Shown: positions 1-7,583, counted from the first letter of the stretch. The stretch: DNA of 64,000 bases from Bradyrhizobium sp. 170 (GCF_023101085.1 NZ_CP064703.1:4712001-4776000); one strand, 5' to 3'. A program made the numbers and translations. The notes: a model not told the origin generated them from the sequence alone.

Positions 1-37
1 CACGGGTCTGAACGCCTCTCACACGTTTGCGAGAAAA

Positions 38-151
38 ATGCGCGACTACACGCCAAAGGAGAAGGCGAAGATAACCGCCGGCGCGGTGGCGGCGCTCGTC
101 ATCGTGGCATGGCTTGCCGTCGTCGCATTGGCGCTGCTGTCCGGCGGATAA
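38..151 (+). CDS. Small single-pass membrane protein, function unknown
   Basis: A 37-residue reading frame starts at the ATG at 38 and ends with TAA. The first twelve residues are charged (MRDYTPKEKAK). The rest is one hydrophobic stretch long enough to span a membrane, ending LLSGG. The frame stays open upstream to the window edge, so a longer protein is possible. I do not recognise a family. The composition (basic N-terminus, then a single helix) fits a small inner-membrane protein with the N-terminus in the cytoplasm. Confidence 0.45.
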   Translation: MRDYTPKEKAKITAGAVAALVIVAWLAVVALALLSGG

Positions 152-174
152 TACAGGTGGCTGGTGATGTGCCG

Positions 175-249
175 GGAACTTTGTTCTACTGCAAGAACAC
201 ACTCAGGAACTTTGTTCTACTCCGGATGATATCAGGAACTTTGTTCTAC
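175..249. repeat. Three direct copies of a 15-bp dyad, GAAC-N3-GTTC
   Basis: The 15-mer GGAACTTTGTTCTAC occurs exactly at 175-189, 206-220 and 235-249, with starts 31 and 29 bp apart. Each copy contains the inverted repeat GAAC-TTT-GTTC. The array lies directly upstream of the amidohydrolase start at 285. Spacing near three helical turns suggests tandem operators on one DNA face, but a short duplicated repeat is also possible. Confidence 0.6.
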
Positions 250-284
250 CCCGGAGAACTACGGACCCGCAGGCATGTAAATCC

Positions 285-1517
285 ATGACTGACAATTCTT
301 CTCGCGTCGACGGCGCGCGTGTTCTCGCCGATCTTCACGCATTGCGTGCAATGGGCACGTACAAGACCGGTGTTCACAAGCCGACTTTCTCCGAGCCGCA
401 TCTGCGTTCCCTGCAGTGGCTGGTGCAGCGTCTTCCCGAGGCCGACCTCGCGGGCGAGATCGACGGCATCGGCAACGTCCTCGGCACCAGCACGAAGCCC
501 GGACCGAAACTGCTGGCGGGGTCGCATCTGGAAAGCCAGAACCACGCGGGCTGGCTCGATGGACCGCTCGGCGTGGTCTATGCGCTCGAAGCCGCCCGCG
601 TCATCAATCGCGATCCGAACATGAACGGCGCCGTCGAAGTTGCGTCCTGGTGCGACGAGGAAGGGCATTTCGGACACTTCCTCGGCAGCCGGTCCTATGT
701 CGGCGGCGTCACCGAAGCCGGTATCGACGAGGCGCGCGACCGCAACAACGACAGGAGCATGCGCGATGCGCTGCGCGAGGCCGGCCTCGCCGGCCGCGCC
801 CGCGCGCGGTGCGAGCACGGGCGGCATATCGGATATCTGGAAGCCCATATCGAACAGGGCGAGGCGCTCGAAAGCAGCGGTCTCAAGATTGGAGTCGTCA
901 CGTCCATCGTCGGGATCTGGCAATACCGCATCACGTTTGCGGGCGAACAAAACCACGCCGGCACCACGCGGATGGCCATTCGCAGGGACGCCGGCCTCGC
1001 ACTCGCCAGATTTTGCGTCGATATCGACGATCGCTTCCCCACGGCCTGCGGTCCGCGCACGGTGTGGACCACCGGCCGCATCACCCTCGATCCCGGCGCG
1101 CCCAGCATCATCCCTGGATCGGCGGAAATGCTGTTCCAGATCCGCGACGACGACCCGAGTGTGATCGCGCGGCTGGAGGCCCTCCTCCACAGCATGGCCG
1201 CAGAAGTCGATAATCAGAGCCGCTGCAGCGTCGCCGTGGAGCGCATTCGCACCGGTGCGCCCGCGCTGATGGATGTCTCCTTTCAGCAGGCCATCGAACA
1301 AGCCAGCGCAGCCCTTGCCGGCGGCAAGTCGCTGCGCATGCCGAGCGGCGCCGGTCACGACGCCCAGATTCTCGCGACCGTCATGCCGGCAGGCATGCTG
1401 TTCGTGCCCTCGATCGGCGGCATCTCGCACCACTGGACCGAGAACACCGCAGACGCTGACATCGTCACGGGGGCCGAGGTCTTTGCCGAAGCGTGCCGGA
1501 AACTGCTGGCGCGATGA
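285..1517 (+). CDS. M20-family Zn-dependent amidohydrolase (N-carbamoyl-L-amino-acid hydrolase / allantoate amidohydrolase type)
   Basis: A 410-residue protein of the hydantoinase/carbamoylase branch of peptidase family M20. Members hydrolyse N-carbamoyl amino acids, allantoate or ureidoglycine, releasing CO2 and ammonia. Metal-site motifs can be followed in order: GSHLESQ followed by GWLDGPLGV near residues 78-95, WCDEEGHFG near residue 123, and a C-terminal SGAGHDAQ followed by GGISHHWTEN. The length is typical of the family. The first motif has Glu where many relatives have Asp, so the exact substrate cannot be assigned. The ATG at 285 follows the three-copy dyad array. The gene stands alone; the next gene downstream is a transporter on the same strand, which could import a substrate, but no shared operon is evident. 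Confidence 0.85.
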   Translation: MTDNSSRVDGARVLADLHALRAMGTYKTGVHKPTFSEPHLRSLQWLVQRLPEADLAGEIDGIGNVLGTSTKPGPKLLAGSHLESQNHAGWLDGPLGVVYALEAARVINRDPNMNGAVEVASWCDEEGHFGHFLGSRSYVGGVTEAGIDEARDRNNDRSMRDALREAGLAGRARARCEHGRHIGYLEAHIEQGEALESSGLKIGVVTSIVGIWQYRITFAGEQNHAGTTRMAIRRDAGLALARFCVDIDDRFPTACGPRTVWTTGRITLDPGAPSIIPGSAEMLFQIRDDDPSVIARLEALLHSMAAEVDNQSRCSVAVERIRTGAPALMDVSFQQAIEQASAALAGGKSLRMPSGAGHDAQILATVMPAGMLFVPSIGGISHHWTENTADADIVTGAEVFAEACRKLLAR

Positions 1518-1532
1518 ACCACCAGGCAGCGA

Positions 1533-1613
1533 GCCGCCCATATTCTGCGCATGAGTGCCGGAGGTATGTTCCTCGTCCCCTTGATCGGCGACCTCAGCCA
1601 TGATTGGACCATG
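1533..1613 (+). pseudogene. Remnant of the C-terminal part of a second M20 amidohydrolase
   Basis: About 27 codons just after the amidohydrolase stop translate to a degraded copy of its own C-terminal metal-site region. The stretch GGMFLVPLIGDLSHDW parallels AGMLFVPSIGGISHHW of the intact gene, and the preceding AAHIL parallels DAQIL. Nothing else of the gene is recognisable. I infer an old tandem duplication or a partly deleted paralogue. Confidence 0.6.
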
Positions 1614-1702
1614 TTGGCACCTGCCGGCAGTTGGCCGAATGAGCCCCGGTTGACCGGTGCCGCCGCCGGTATGGTGCACGGCGGGAGCGCGTAAGGGACG
1701 AC

Positions 1703-2917
1703 ATGGCTGCTGGCACCAAGCCGACCTATTCGATCAGGGATATTCCACCGGGCGTATGGGTCCTCGGCTTCGTCTCGATGCTGATGGACATCTCGTCGGA
1801 GATGATCCACGCCCTGCTGCCGATCTACCTGGTTTCGGTGCTTGGCGCATCGATGGTGACGGTCGGAATCATCGAAGGCATCGCCGAGGCGACCGCCTCC
1901 ATCACAAAAATATTCTCCGGCGCGCTCTCGGACTGGCTCGGCAAGCGCAAATGGCTCGCGGCCTTCGGCTACGGACTCGCGGCCTTCACCAAGCCGGTCT
2001 TTCCGCTGGCGCCAACCGTCGCCTGGCTGGTGGCGGCGCGTTTCGTCGATCGGATCGGCAAGGGTATTCGCGGCGCCCCGCGTGACGCGCTGGTGGCAGA
2101 CCTCTCGCCGGCCGAGCTGCGCGGCGCGAGTTTTGGCCTGCGCCAATCGCTCGACACGATCGGCGCCTTCACAGGCCCTCTGCTCGCCATTGCCCTGATG
2201 TGGTGGACGGCAGACAACTTCACGGCCGTATTCTGGGTTGCCGTGATTCCCGCCTTCCTGGCGCTGGCCCTGATCGTCTTCGCCGTGCGCGAGCCGGACC
2301 GGCCGCAGGCGCTGCGCGCGGTGCGCAATCCGATCAGCCTGGTTGAGATCAAAAACCTCGGGCCGGCCTATTGGTGGGTGGTGGCGGTGGCCAGCGTGTT
2401 CACGCTGGCGCGCTTCAGCGAGGCGTTCCTGGTTCTGCGCGCCCAGAATGTCGGGCTGCCGATCATGCTGGTACCTGCCGTGCTGGTGTTAATGAATGTC
2501 GTCTATGCCGTCGCGGCCTATCCCGCCGGCGCCATCTCGGATCGCGTCAGCCGCACGGCCGTGCTGGCGGGCGGCATTCTGTTGCTGGTTGCCGCTGACA
2601 TCGCGCTGGCCCTGCTGCCGTCGATCGCCGGCGTTGCGCTGGGCGTCGTCCTCTGGGGCCTGCACATGGGACTGACGCAAGGGTTGCTGGCCGCCCTCGT
2701 GGCGGACACTGCGCCGGCCGAGTTGCGCGGCACGGCCTACGGATTCTTCAACCTGCTCGGCGGCCTGGCCATGCTCGCGGCCAGCATCATTGCAGGCAGC
2801 CTCTGGGACATCGCGGGGCCGCAGGGAACGTTCCTGGCCGGCGCCGGCTTCGCGCTGGCCGCGCTGGCGGGATTGCTGATGGTGCGGGGCAAGATCGGCG
2901 GCAAGGCCGGCGCATAG
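1703..2917 (+). CDS. Major facilitator superfamily transporter
   Basis: A 404-residue, very hydrophobic protein with about twelve predicted membrane helices. The loop between helices 2 and 3 reads GALSDWLGKRKW, close to the MFS signature. A second conserved patch, DRIGKGIRGAPRDALVAD, sits near residue 115. It is followed by a repeat of the fold in the C-terminal half (GAISDRVSR near residue 273). The start ATG follows an AAGGGA ribosome site. The substrate is not evident; this subgroup is usually annotated simply as MFS. It lies between the amidohydrolase and a PrsW-like protease, all on the plus strand but separated by more than 100 bp on each side. Confidence 0.85.
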   Translation: MAAGTKPTYSIRDIPPGVWVLGFVSMLMDISSEMIHALLPIYLVSVLGASMVTVGIIEGIAEATASITKIFSGALSDWLGKRKWLAAFGYGLAAFTKPVFPLAPTVAWLVAARFVDRIGKGIRGAPRDALVADLSPAELRGASFGLRQSLDTIGAFTGPLLAIALMWWTADNFTAVFWVAVIPAFLALALIVFAVREPDRPQALRAVRNPISLVEIKNLGPAYWWVVAVASVFTLARFSEAFLVLRAQNVGLPIMLVPAVLVLMNVVYAVAAYPAGAISDRVSRTAVLAGGILLLVAADIALALLPSIAGVALGVVLWGLHMGLTQGLLAALVADTAPAELRGTAYGFFNLLGGLAMLAASIIAGSLWDIAGPQGTFLAGAGFALAALAGLLMVRGKIGGKAGA

Positions 2918-3032
2918 CCCGCAAGGCCCGGATTTTCAAATAGCTGTTGGCGACAACGAGTCGCGTTCGGCTTTTCTTGCAAACAACTGAATTTGCGGCA
3001 ATTTGAGTATCTGACGAGGTGAAGTTCCCGAC

Positions 3033-4070
3033 ATGTTACTGCTGCAGGCCCTCCCCACATCGATCGGCGTTGCCGCCATTGCGCCGGCGTTGCTGGTGCT
3101 CTGGCTCGTCATTGCCGCCGACGAGCGCCCCGGCCCGCCTACGCGGGTATGGCTCGCCTTCATACTCGGGGCCGCCAGCATCTCTCTATTGGGAATTGCG
3201 CGCGCCCCGTTTGCGGCAATCCTCGCGGTGCCGGGAAACCCCTGGATGACGCAGGGCCTGCGTTCGATCTTCGGCGTCGCCGCGCCCGAAGAGATCGTGA
3301 AGGTCCTCGTGATCATCGCCGTGTCGGTGCGGCGGCGTACGTTTGCGGACCCGATGGATACCGTGGTCTATGGCGCGGCCGCCGGCCTCGGCTTCGCGGC
3401 TTATGAAAACCTCGCTTATCTCGTGCAGCACTCCGACATGTGGCGTTCGCTGGCTGCGTTGCGCAGCGTACTGACGGTGCCGTTTCACGGCGCGCTCGGC
3501 ATTATCGCAGGCGCCTATATCGCGATTGCGCGCGCAGGAACGGCGCTGGGCGCGCACCGGCATCATCGCGACTGGGCGCGGATTTCAAGTTGGTGTCTGG
3601 TGCTGTTCGCGCCGGTAGCATTGCATGCCGCATTCGATTTTCCGCTGCTGACATTGCAGAAACATCCCGACCTCGGCCCCACCACGCGAATGCTGCTCGG
3701 GGCGACCAGCCTGCTGATCGGATTTAGTTCAATCGGATTTGCCATCCGGCTGGTGCGGCGCGTCGGACGCCACCATGCGCCGCGTACCGAGATCGGCCGT
3801 GAGCGGCTGAGCCAGTTGCGGCGGATGTGGGCCCTGCTGCTCGTGGGCAGCGGGGCCGGCTTCGCCGGGGCTGCTTTCGTGCTGACCTCGCTCCATCACT
3901 GGTTCATCAATCCTGACCGCAACGCGTCGCTGCTTCTCGTTCCGCTTGGCATGACCTCCATTCTGATCGGCCTGGCGTTGTTGCTGGCGACGTCGGCGGT
4001 CTATGTGTTCGGCCGCAACCGCATCAGGACGTCCTCGGAGGGATTTTCGTCCGCCCCCGAACCGGGCTGA
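3033..4070 (+). CDS. PrsW-family intramembrane metalloprotease
   Basis: A 345-residue polytopic membrane protein. The four signature motifs of the PrsW family appear in order: EEIVK near residue 86, ENLAY near 125, PFHGALG near 150 and HAAFDFP near 195. In Bacillus PrsW cleaves an anti-sigma factor inside the membrane, and the Glu and His residues of these motifs form the active site. The extra C-terminal helices (residues about 225-335) are not part of the core. The start has an AGGTGA about ten bases upstream. No anti-sigma factor lies next to it, so its target is unknown. Confidence 0.85.
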   Translation: MLLLQALPTSIGVAAIAPALLVLWLVIAADERPGPPTRVWLAFILGAASISLLGIARAPFAAILAVPGNPWMTQGLRSIFGVAAPEEIVKVLVIIAVSVRRRTFADPMDTVVYGAAAGLGFAAYENLAYLVQHSDMWRSLAALRSVLTVPFHGALGIIAGAYIAIARAGTALGAHRHHRDWARISSWCLVLFAPVALHAAFDFPLLTLQKHPDLGPTTRMLLGATSLLIGFSSIGFAIRLVRRVGRHHAPRTEIGRERLSQLRRMWALLLVGSGAGFAGAAFVLTSLHHWFINPDRNASLLLVPLGMTSILIGLALLLATSAVYVFGRNRIRTSSEGFSSAPEPG

Positions 4071-4186
4071 ACATCATCCCTGCGTCGTTGATCTCGCTCA
4101 AAAAGGCCTGCGAACAAATTTACCCGCAGGCGGCGCACGAGCTATATTGGAAACTCAATCGGCGCGGCAGGCATCGGGAGTTTCCA

Positions 4187-4771
4187 ATGACCCTTCCCAA
4201 GGATATCCCGCCAGACATCGGCAAACTGCAGTCCGAAATGAACGCCAGGGTGAAGGCGCATTGGAAAGCGTTCCTGTTCGAGGGCATCGTGCTCGCCCTG
4301 CTCGGCCTAGCTGCGATGATCGTGCCGCCGCTGGCCAGTCTCGCCGTCACCATCTTCCTCGGCTGGATGTTCCTGATCAGCGGCATTGCCGGGCTGTTCG
4401 CTACGTACTGGGCGCGGCAGACGCCGGGCTTCTGGTGGTCGCTGTTTTCGGCGGCGCTGGCTGTTCTGGCCGGCGGTATCCTGCTCGCAAAACCCGTGCA
4501 GGGTGTCCTCACGCTCACCATCGTGATCGGCGCGTATTTTCTGGCCGAAGGCGTCGTCACCATCATGTACGCGCTGGAGCACCGCCGCGAATTGTCGGGG
4601 CGCTGGTCCTGGCTGCTGATCGCAGGCGTGATGGACCTGCTGATCGCGTTCATCATCGTCGCCGGCCTCCCGGGTTCGGCGGAATGGGCGATCGGTCTCC
4701 TGGTCGGGATCAACCTCGTGCTCGGCGGCGCATCGCTGGTCGGCATGGCGCTCGCCGCGCGCCAATCCTGA
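4187..4771 (+). CDS. HdeD-family membrane protein
   Basis: A 194-residue protein with a charged N-terminal stretch of about 25 residues, then six hydrophobic segments. The pattern (LFEGIVLALLGLAAMIVPPL, then a GWMFLISGIAGL helix) matches the HdeD / DUF308 family, which includes the acid-resistance membrane protein HdeD of E. coli. The ATG at 4187 follows GGGAG and begins MTLPKDIPPD. An in-frame ATG at 4088 would add 33 residues unlike the family, so the later start is preferred. Its stop is only 18 bp before the -35 element of the aromatic leader promoter. Confidence 0.85.
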   Translation: MTLPKDIPPDIGKLQSEMNARVKAHWKAFLFEGIVLALLGLAAMIVPPLASLAVTIFLGWMFLISGIAGLFATYWARQTPGFWWSLFSAALAVLAGGILLAKPVQGVLTLTIVIGAYFLAEGVVTIMYALEHRRELSGRWSWLLIAGVMDLLIAFIIVAGLPGSAEWAIGLLVGINLVLGGASLVGMALAARQS

Positions 4772-4788
4772 ACATCGCCGATTATGGG

Positions 4789-4817
4789 ATGACAAGGCCT
4801 GCCGGGTGCGCTATAGA
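4789..4817 (+). promoter_or_regulatory. Predicted sigma-70-type promoter of the aromatic leader transcript
   Basis: The -35 element ATGACA (4789-4794) and the -10 element TATAGA (4812-4817) are separated by exactly 17 bp. The leader-peptide ATG begins 8 bases after the -10. Transcription would therefore start at or next to the AUG, giving a leaderless mRNA. Sinorhizobium trpL is known to be leaderless in the same way. Confidence 0.65.
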
Positions 4818-4824
4818 GCCCGCC

Positions 4825-4905
4825 ATGATCAAGATCGCCGCCAACAGCTTTTGGTATTTTAGCTACGACAGCTCGCTGGCGGTGGGAGGATCGCGCTCAA
4901 TCTGA
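4825..4905 (+). CDS. Leader peptide rich in aromatic residues (attenuator control peptide)
   Basis: A 26-residue ORF runs from ATG 4825 to TGA 4905. Codons 9-14 (4849-4866) read Phe-Trp-Tyr-Phe-Ser-Tyr, so all three aromatic amino acids are represented in six codons. The codons lie between pairing segments 1 and 2 of the attenuator, where a stalled ribosome would matter. No Shine-Dalgarno is visible, consistent with leaderless translation. The peptide itself has no recognisable domain. Its position just before the first enzyme of the shikimate pathway makes a regulatory role the simplest reading. Confidence 0.8.
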   Translation: MIKIAANSFWYFSYDSSLAVGGSRSI

Positions 4906-4956
4906 CGAATTGAAGCCAAGATGTCCGAACAGCCGCCAAACCTGGCGGCTTTTTTA
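4837..4956 (+). promoter_or_regulatory. Ribosome-mediated transcription attenuator of DAHP synthase
   Basis: Four segments can pair in alternative ways. Segment 1 (CCGCCA at 4838-4843 plus AGCT at 4846-4849) pairs with segment 2 (AGCT at 4870-4873 plus TGGCGG at 4877-4882). Segment 2 can instead pair with segment 3 (CCGCCA at 4933-4938), with one extra G-U pair. Segment 3 is also the left arm of the terminator. A ribosome stalled on the Phe/Trp/Tyr codons would cover segment 1, free segment 2, and prevent the terminator. Read-through is therefore expected when charged aromatic tRNAs are scarce. Confidence 0.8.
4931..4956 (+). terminator. Intrinsic terminator of the aromatic attenuator
   Basis: A perfect 8-bp stem, AGCCGCCA / TGGCGGCT, with the loop AACC is followed at once by six T residues. 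It lies 38 bp before the DAHP synthase start and 25 bp after the leader-peptide stop. Confidence 0.85.
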
Positions 4957-4993
4957 TTGGCCGGCAGGTTCCCAACGAACAGGAGCCACAGCC

Positions 4994-6082
4994 GTGTTGA
5001 GCACCACCGACGATCTTCGAATTAGCGAACTGAAAGAGCTGAGTACGCCGCAGGAGGTGATGGGTGAGATCCCGCGCACCTTGACCGCGACGCGGGTGGT
5101 GATGGCGGCGCGCAACGCCATCCACGCCATCCTGAACGGGACCGACGACCGCCTGCTGGTCGTCGTTGGCCCCTGCTCCGTCCACGATCCCGTCGCCGCC
5201 GTGGAGTACGCCGAGCGCCTCGCCGCCTTGCGCGAAACGCTTGCCGACCGCCTCGAGATCGTGATGCGCGTCTATTTCGAGAAGCCGCGTACCACCGTCG
5301 GATGGAAGGGGCTGATCAACGATCCCGCCCTCGACGGCAGTTTCGACATCAACAAGGGGCTGCGGCTGGCGCGCAACGTGCTGTCGGCGGTGAACAATCT
5401 CGGCCTGCCGGCGGGAACGGAATTCCTCGACATGACGACGCCGCAATACATCGCCGACCTGATGGCATGGGCGGCGATTGGCGCGCGCACGACCGAGAGC
5501 CAGATCCATCGCGAGCTGGCTTCCGGGCTGTCGTGCCCGGTCGGCTTCAAGAACGGCACCGATGGCAATGTCCGCATCGCCGCAGACGCGGTGAAGTCGG
5601 CCTCGCATCCGCACCATTTCATGGCGGTGACCAAGGGCGGACGCTCGGCGATCGCGGCAACCACCGGCAACGAGGACTGTCACATCATCCTGCGCGGCGG
5701 CCACACGCCGAACTACGACCGGGACAGCGTCGATGCCGCGTGCGTCGAACTTGTCCGCGCCGGCGTGGCGCCGCGGATCATGATCGACACCAGCCACGCC
5801 AACAGCAACAAGAAGCCGGAGAACCAGCCGCTGGTCGTGGCCGACATCGCGCAGCAGATTTCGAACGGCGAGCAACGGATCACCGGCGTCATGATCGAGA
5901 GCAATCTGGTCGCCGGCCGCCAGGACGTGGTGCCGGGCAAGCCGTTGACCTATGGCCAGAGCATCACCGACGGCTGCATCGACTGGGATACGACGGTGTC
6001 CGCGCTGAACGTGCTGGCCGATGCGGTGGCGACGCGGAGGAACGCGCCATCGCGCGAGTTCGGGGAAGAGCGTTCGGCCTAG
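4994..6082 (+). CDS. aroG: 3-deoxy-7-phosphoheptulonate synthase (DAHP synthase, class I)
   Basis: A 362-residue enzyme of the AroF/AroG/AroH type. It condenses phosphoenolpyruvate with erythrose 4-phosphate, the first step of aromatic amino acid synthesis. Visible family motifs include VVGPCSVHDP near residue 57, GLINDPALDGSFDINKGL near 105, GTEFLDMTTPQYIADL near 140, and GFKNGTDGN near 183. The length matches class I enzymes. GTG at 4994 is chosen because AGGAG lies about ten bases upstream; frames extending further up would run into the terminator. The upstream attenuator indicates control by charged aromatic tRNAs, in addition to the usual feedback inhibition of the family, which the sequence alone cannot define. 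Confidence 0.93.
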   Translation: MLSTTDDLRISELKELSTPQEVMGEIPRTLTATRVVMAARNAIHAILNGTDDRLLVVVGPCSVHDPVAAVEYAERLAALRETLADRLEIVMRVYFEKPRTTVGWKGLINDPALDGSFDINKGLRLARNVLSAVNNLGLPAGTEFLDMTTPQYIADLMAWAAIGARTTESQIHRELASGLSCPVGFKNGTDGNVRIAADAVKSASHPHHFMAVTKGGRSAIAATTGNEDCHIILRGGHTPNYDRDSVDAACVELVRAGVAPRIMIDTSHANSNKKPENQPLVVADIAQQISNGEQRITGVMIESNLVAGRQDVVPGKPLTYGQSITDGCIDWDTTVSALNVLADAVATRRNAPSREFGEERSA

Positions 6083-6103
6083 CCACCCGGGTCGGATGAC
6101 GGC

Positions 6104-6141
6104 GGAGCAGGGCACGCGATCGGCGCGCCCTGCTCCCGTTT
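6104..6141 (+). terminator. Hairpin downstream of aroG
   Basis: A 10-bp perfect stem, GGAGCAGGGC / GCCCTGCTCC, encloses a 13-base loop and is followed by CGTTTG. It sits 22 bp after the aroG stop. The T-run is short, so efficiency is uncertain. Confidence 0.55.
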
Positions 6142-6239
6142 GATTTGAGGCTGCAACCTCGATCCGGAGCGTGGACGCATAAATCCGGATTACTTCTCAT
6201 GCAAATGGATGATTACCCTGGCAGGCACACGTCGTACAC

Positions 6240-6569
6240 ATGGCAAAAATCGACCCGCCTGTGGCGTACTTCACACTAGAAAACAGCACTTCGGAATATT
6301 GCCTTGTCGGGACTGCTGTCTCGAACGAGGTCCACATGAAACCACTTCCGAGCAACCTGAATGCAGACGACCTGCGTACCTACCGCCGGCAGACCGGCGG
6401 CTTATAGCTGTCCTATTTGGCCGCCATCATCGTCGCGGTTGGCCTTACCTTCACGAACAGGCCCCCAAGCGATCTCAGAGCGTCGAACGAAATCCAGATG
6501 GCGCGCTTGAAGGGCTCATCAGCATCTATCGACGGTCCGGCAGCAGCCAGGTCGGTCGCCAAGCCGTAA
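6240..6569 (+). pseudogene. Small single-TM protein gene interrupted by an in-frame TAG
   Basis: An open frame from ATG 6240 (or the later ATG 6336, MKPLPSNLNADDLRTYRR) is stopped by TAG at 6405-6407. It continues in the same frame through a good membrane helix (SYLAAIIVAVGLTF) and a polar tail, to TAA at 6567-6569. The interrupted product looks like a coherent cytoplasm-helix-periplasm protein. This suggests one nonsense change in a formerly intact gene of roughly 77 codons or more. Alternatively the two halves are unrelated, or the helix part restarts downstream. I do not recognise a family. Confidence 0.45.
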
Positions 6570-6620
6570 GCCGCCGCGGACCGACTACTCAAATAACATT
6601 CATTTTTTGGAAATAACGCG

Positions 6621-6953
6621 ATGATTAAACCGATCATTCGATTGCTCTTGATTGCAGCCTTGCTCGCTCCAGGCTCGGCATTTGCCGACACCGAGTACGC
6701 TCGCGTTCAATTTTGTTGGGCGATGGGAAAGTTCGACCATACCATCTACTTCGGCGAAGTTGAGAACCGCGAAGACCGGCAGGCAAGCTTCGATGATTTG
6801 CTTGAGATTTCAGGCATCGATCACCACGCCGTGAAATGCAACACTTCAGATTCGACATCGCATCGCTTGGCGCGTGCGAAATTATTGAAAGACTGGCGCG
6901 ATTCCGAGTTCGAAATCGTGAACACCACGTTCTTGTCGGATCTCGATTACTAG
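6621..6953 (+). CDS. Secreted protein of unknown function
   Basis: A 110-residue protein with a clear Sec signal peptide (MIKPIIRLLLIAALLAPGSA, cleavage expected after AFA near residue 22). The mature part has two Cys residues (QFCWAMGKF and VKCNTSD) that could form a disulphide. I recognise no domain. Codon choice is less G+C-biased than that of the flanking metabolic genes. The gene sits among other small exported proteins and gene fragments, which suggests an accessory region. Confidence 0.65.
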   Translation: MIKPIIRLLLIAALLAPGSAFADTEYARVQFCWAMGKFDHTIYFGEVENREDRQASFDDLLEISGIDHHAVKCNTSDSTSHRLARAKLLKDWRDSEFEIVNTTFLSDLDY

Positions 6954-6996
6954 CTGCGGTGACACGTCGAAAGCGACCGAAGAAAGGCCGCTCCCC

Positions 6997-7104
6997 TTAT
7001 CTTCCGACCGTCACGCCCGCGGTTGAACGCAAGGCGTCCCTGACGCTCGTGGCTTTCATGTCGTCGAGCACGTCCCGCGTCAGGACGGTGGTTTGACCGG
7101 GGAT
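6997..7104 (-). pseudogene. Fragment of a TonB-dependent receptor plug domain
   Basis: The minus strand encodes about 35 residues, from IPGQTTVLTRDVLDDMKAT to RDALRSTAGVTVGR, followed directly by a stop. This is the start of the plug domain of TonB-dependent (siderophore-type) receptors, where a GE-rich motif would normally follow. No barrel sequence is found downstream. No signal peptide or TonB box is recognisable upstream. It is a truncated relic. Confidence 0.65.
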
Positions 7105-7277
7105 GTTGCCAATGCCGCGGGTCGAACTGGAGCTCGGCTGCAGGGCCCGATCACGGCGATGTGTGGTTAACCGGTCCGAGTTTGTTCTCAAAGGCACCGA
7201 ACCTGTTTCCATCTGGCATCGTCGAACTCCTGTGCGAACCATTCCGGTTTCGCAGAACCGAAGAATGGAGTGTTCAG

Positions 7278-7583
7278 ATGTCGATGAAATCAAGATTAGC
7301 TGCAGCGGCTTCAGTCACGCTCGTCGCAATGAGCGCCATGGCAGCCACCAACGCCAACGCGTTTACACTGTTCGATCCGCCTTGCGTTCGGTCGGCACCG
7401 AATTGGGGTTGTGGAGACGCCTTCAACTATCAGGAGACCCATCGCACGAAGCAAACATTTCGCACGCACCGCGGCGACACGTCACCGAATTACATGAAGA
7501 ACACCGATCCTCGCTTTAACCAGTCTATGCAGGATGCGGGCGGTGGTGGTGGTGGCGGCGGTGGTGGTGGCGGTGGTCGCTAG
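7278..7583 (+). CDS. Small exported protein with a polyglycine tail
   Basis: A 101-residue protein. It begins with a signal peptide (SRLAAAASVTLVAMSAMAATNANA) and has a short mature part with two Cys (PPCVRSAPNWGCG). It ends in an uninterrupted run of thirteen Gly followed by Arg. The tail is encoded by a GGT/GGC trinucleotide tract (about 7540-7580), which can change length without shifting frame. ATG 7278 is preferred over upstream starts because it places the signal peptide at the N-terminus; ATG 7284 is an alternative. It is convergent with a second glycine-rich exported protein at 7741-8016. The function is unknown. Confidence 0.6.
   Translation: MSMKSRLAAAASVTLVAMSAMAATNANAFTLFDPPCVRSAPNWGCGDAFNYQETHRTKQTFRTHRGDTSPNYMKNTDPRFNQSMQDAGGGGGGGGGGGGGR

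Noticed and set aside
195..210. GAAC...GAAC spacing considered as an alphaproteobacterial LexA box
   Set aside because: The spacing is eight bases instead of the seven of GAAC-N7-GAAC, and the repeated dyad explains the sequence better.
246..1679. A 477-codon minus-strand frame opposite the amidohydrolase
   Set aside because: The plus-strand protein has a full set of M20 motifs, and the minus frame has none of any family.
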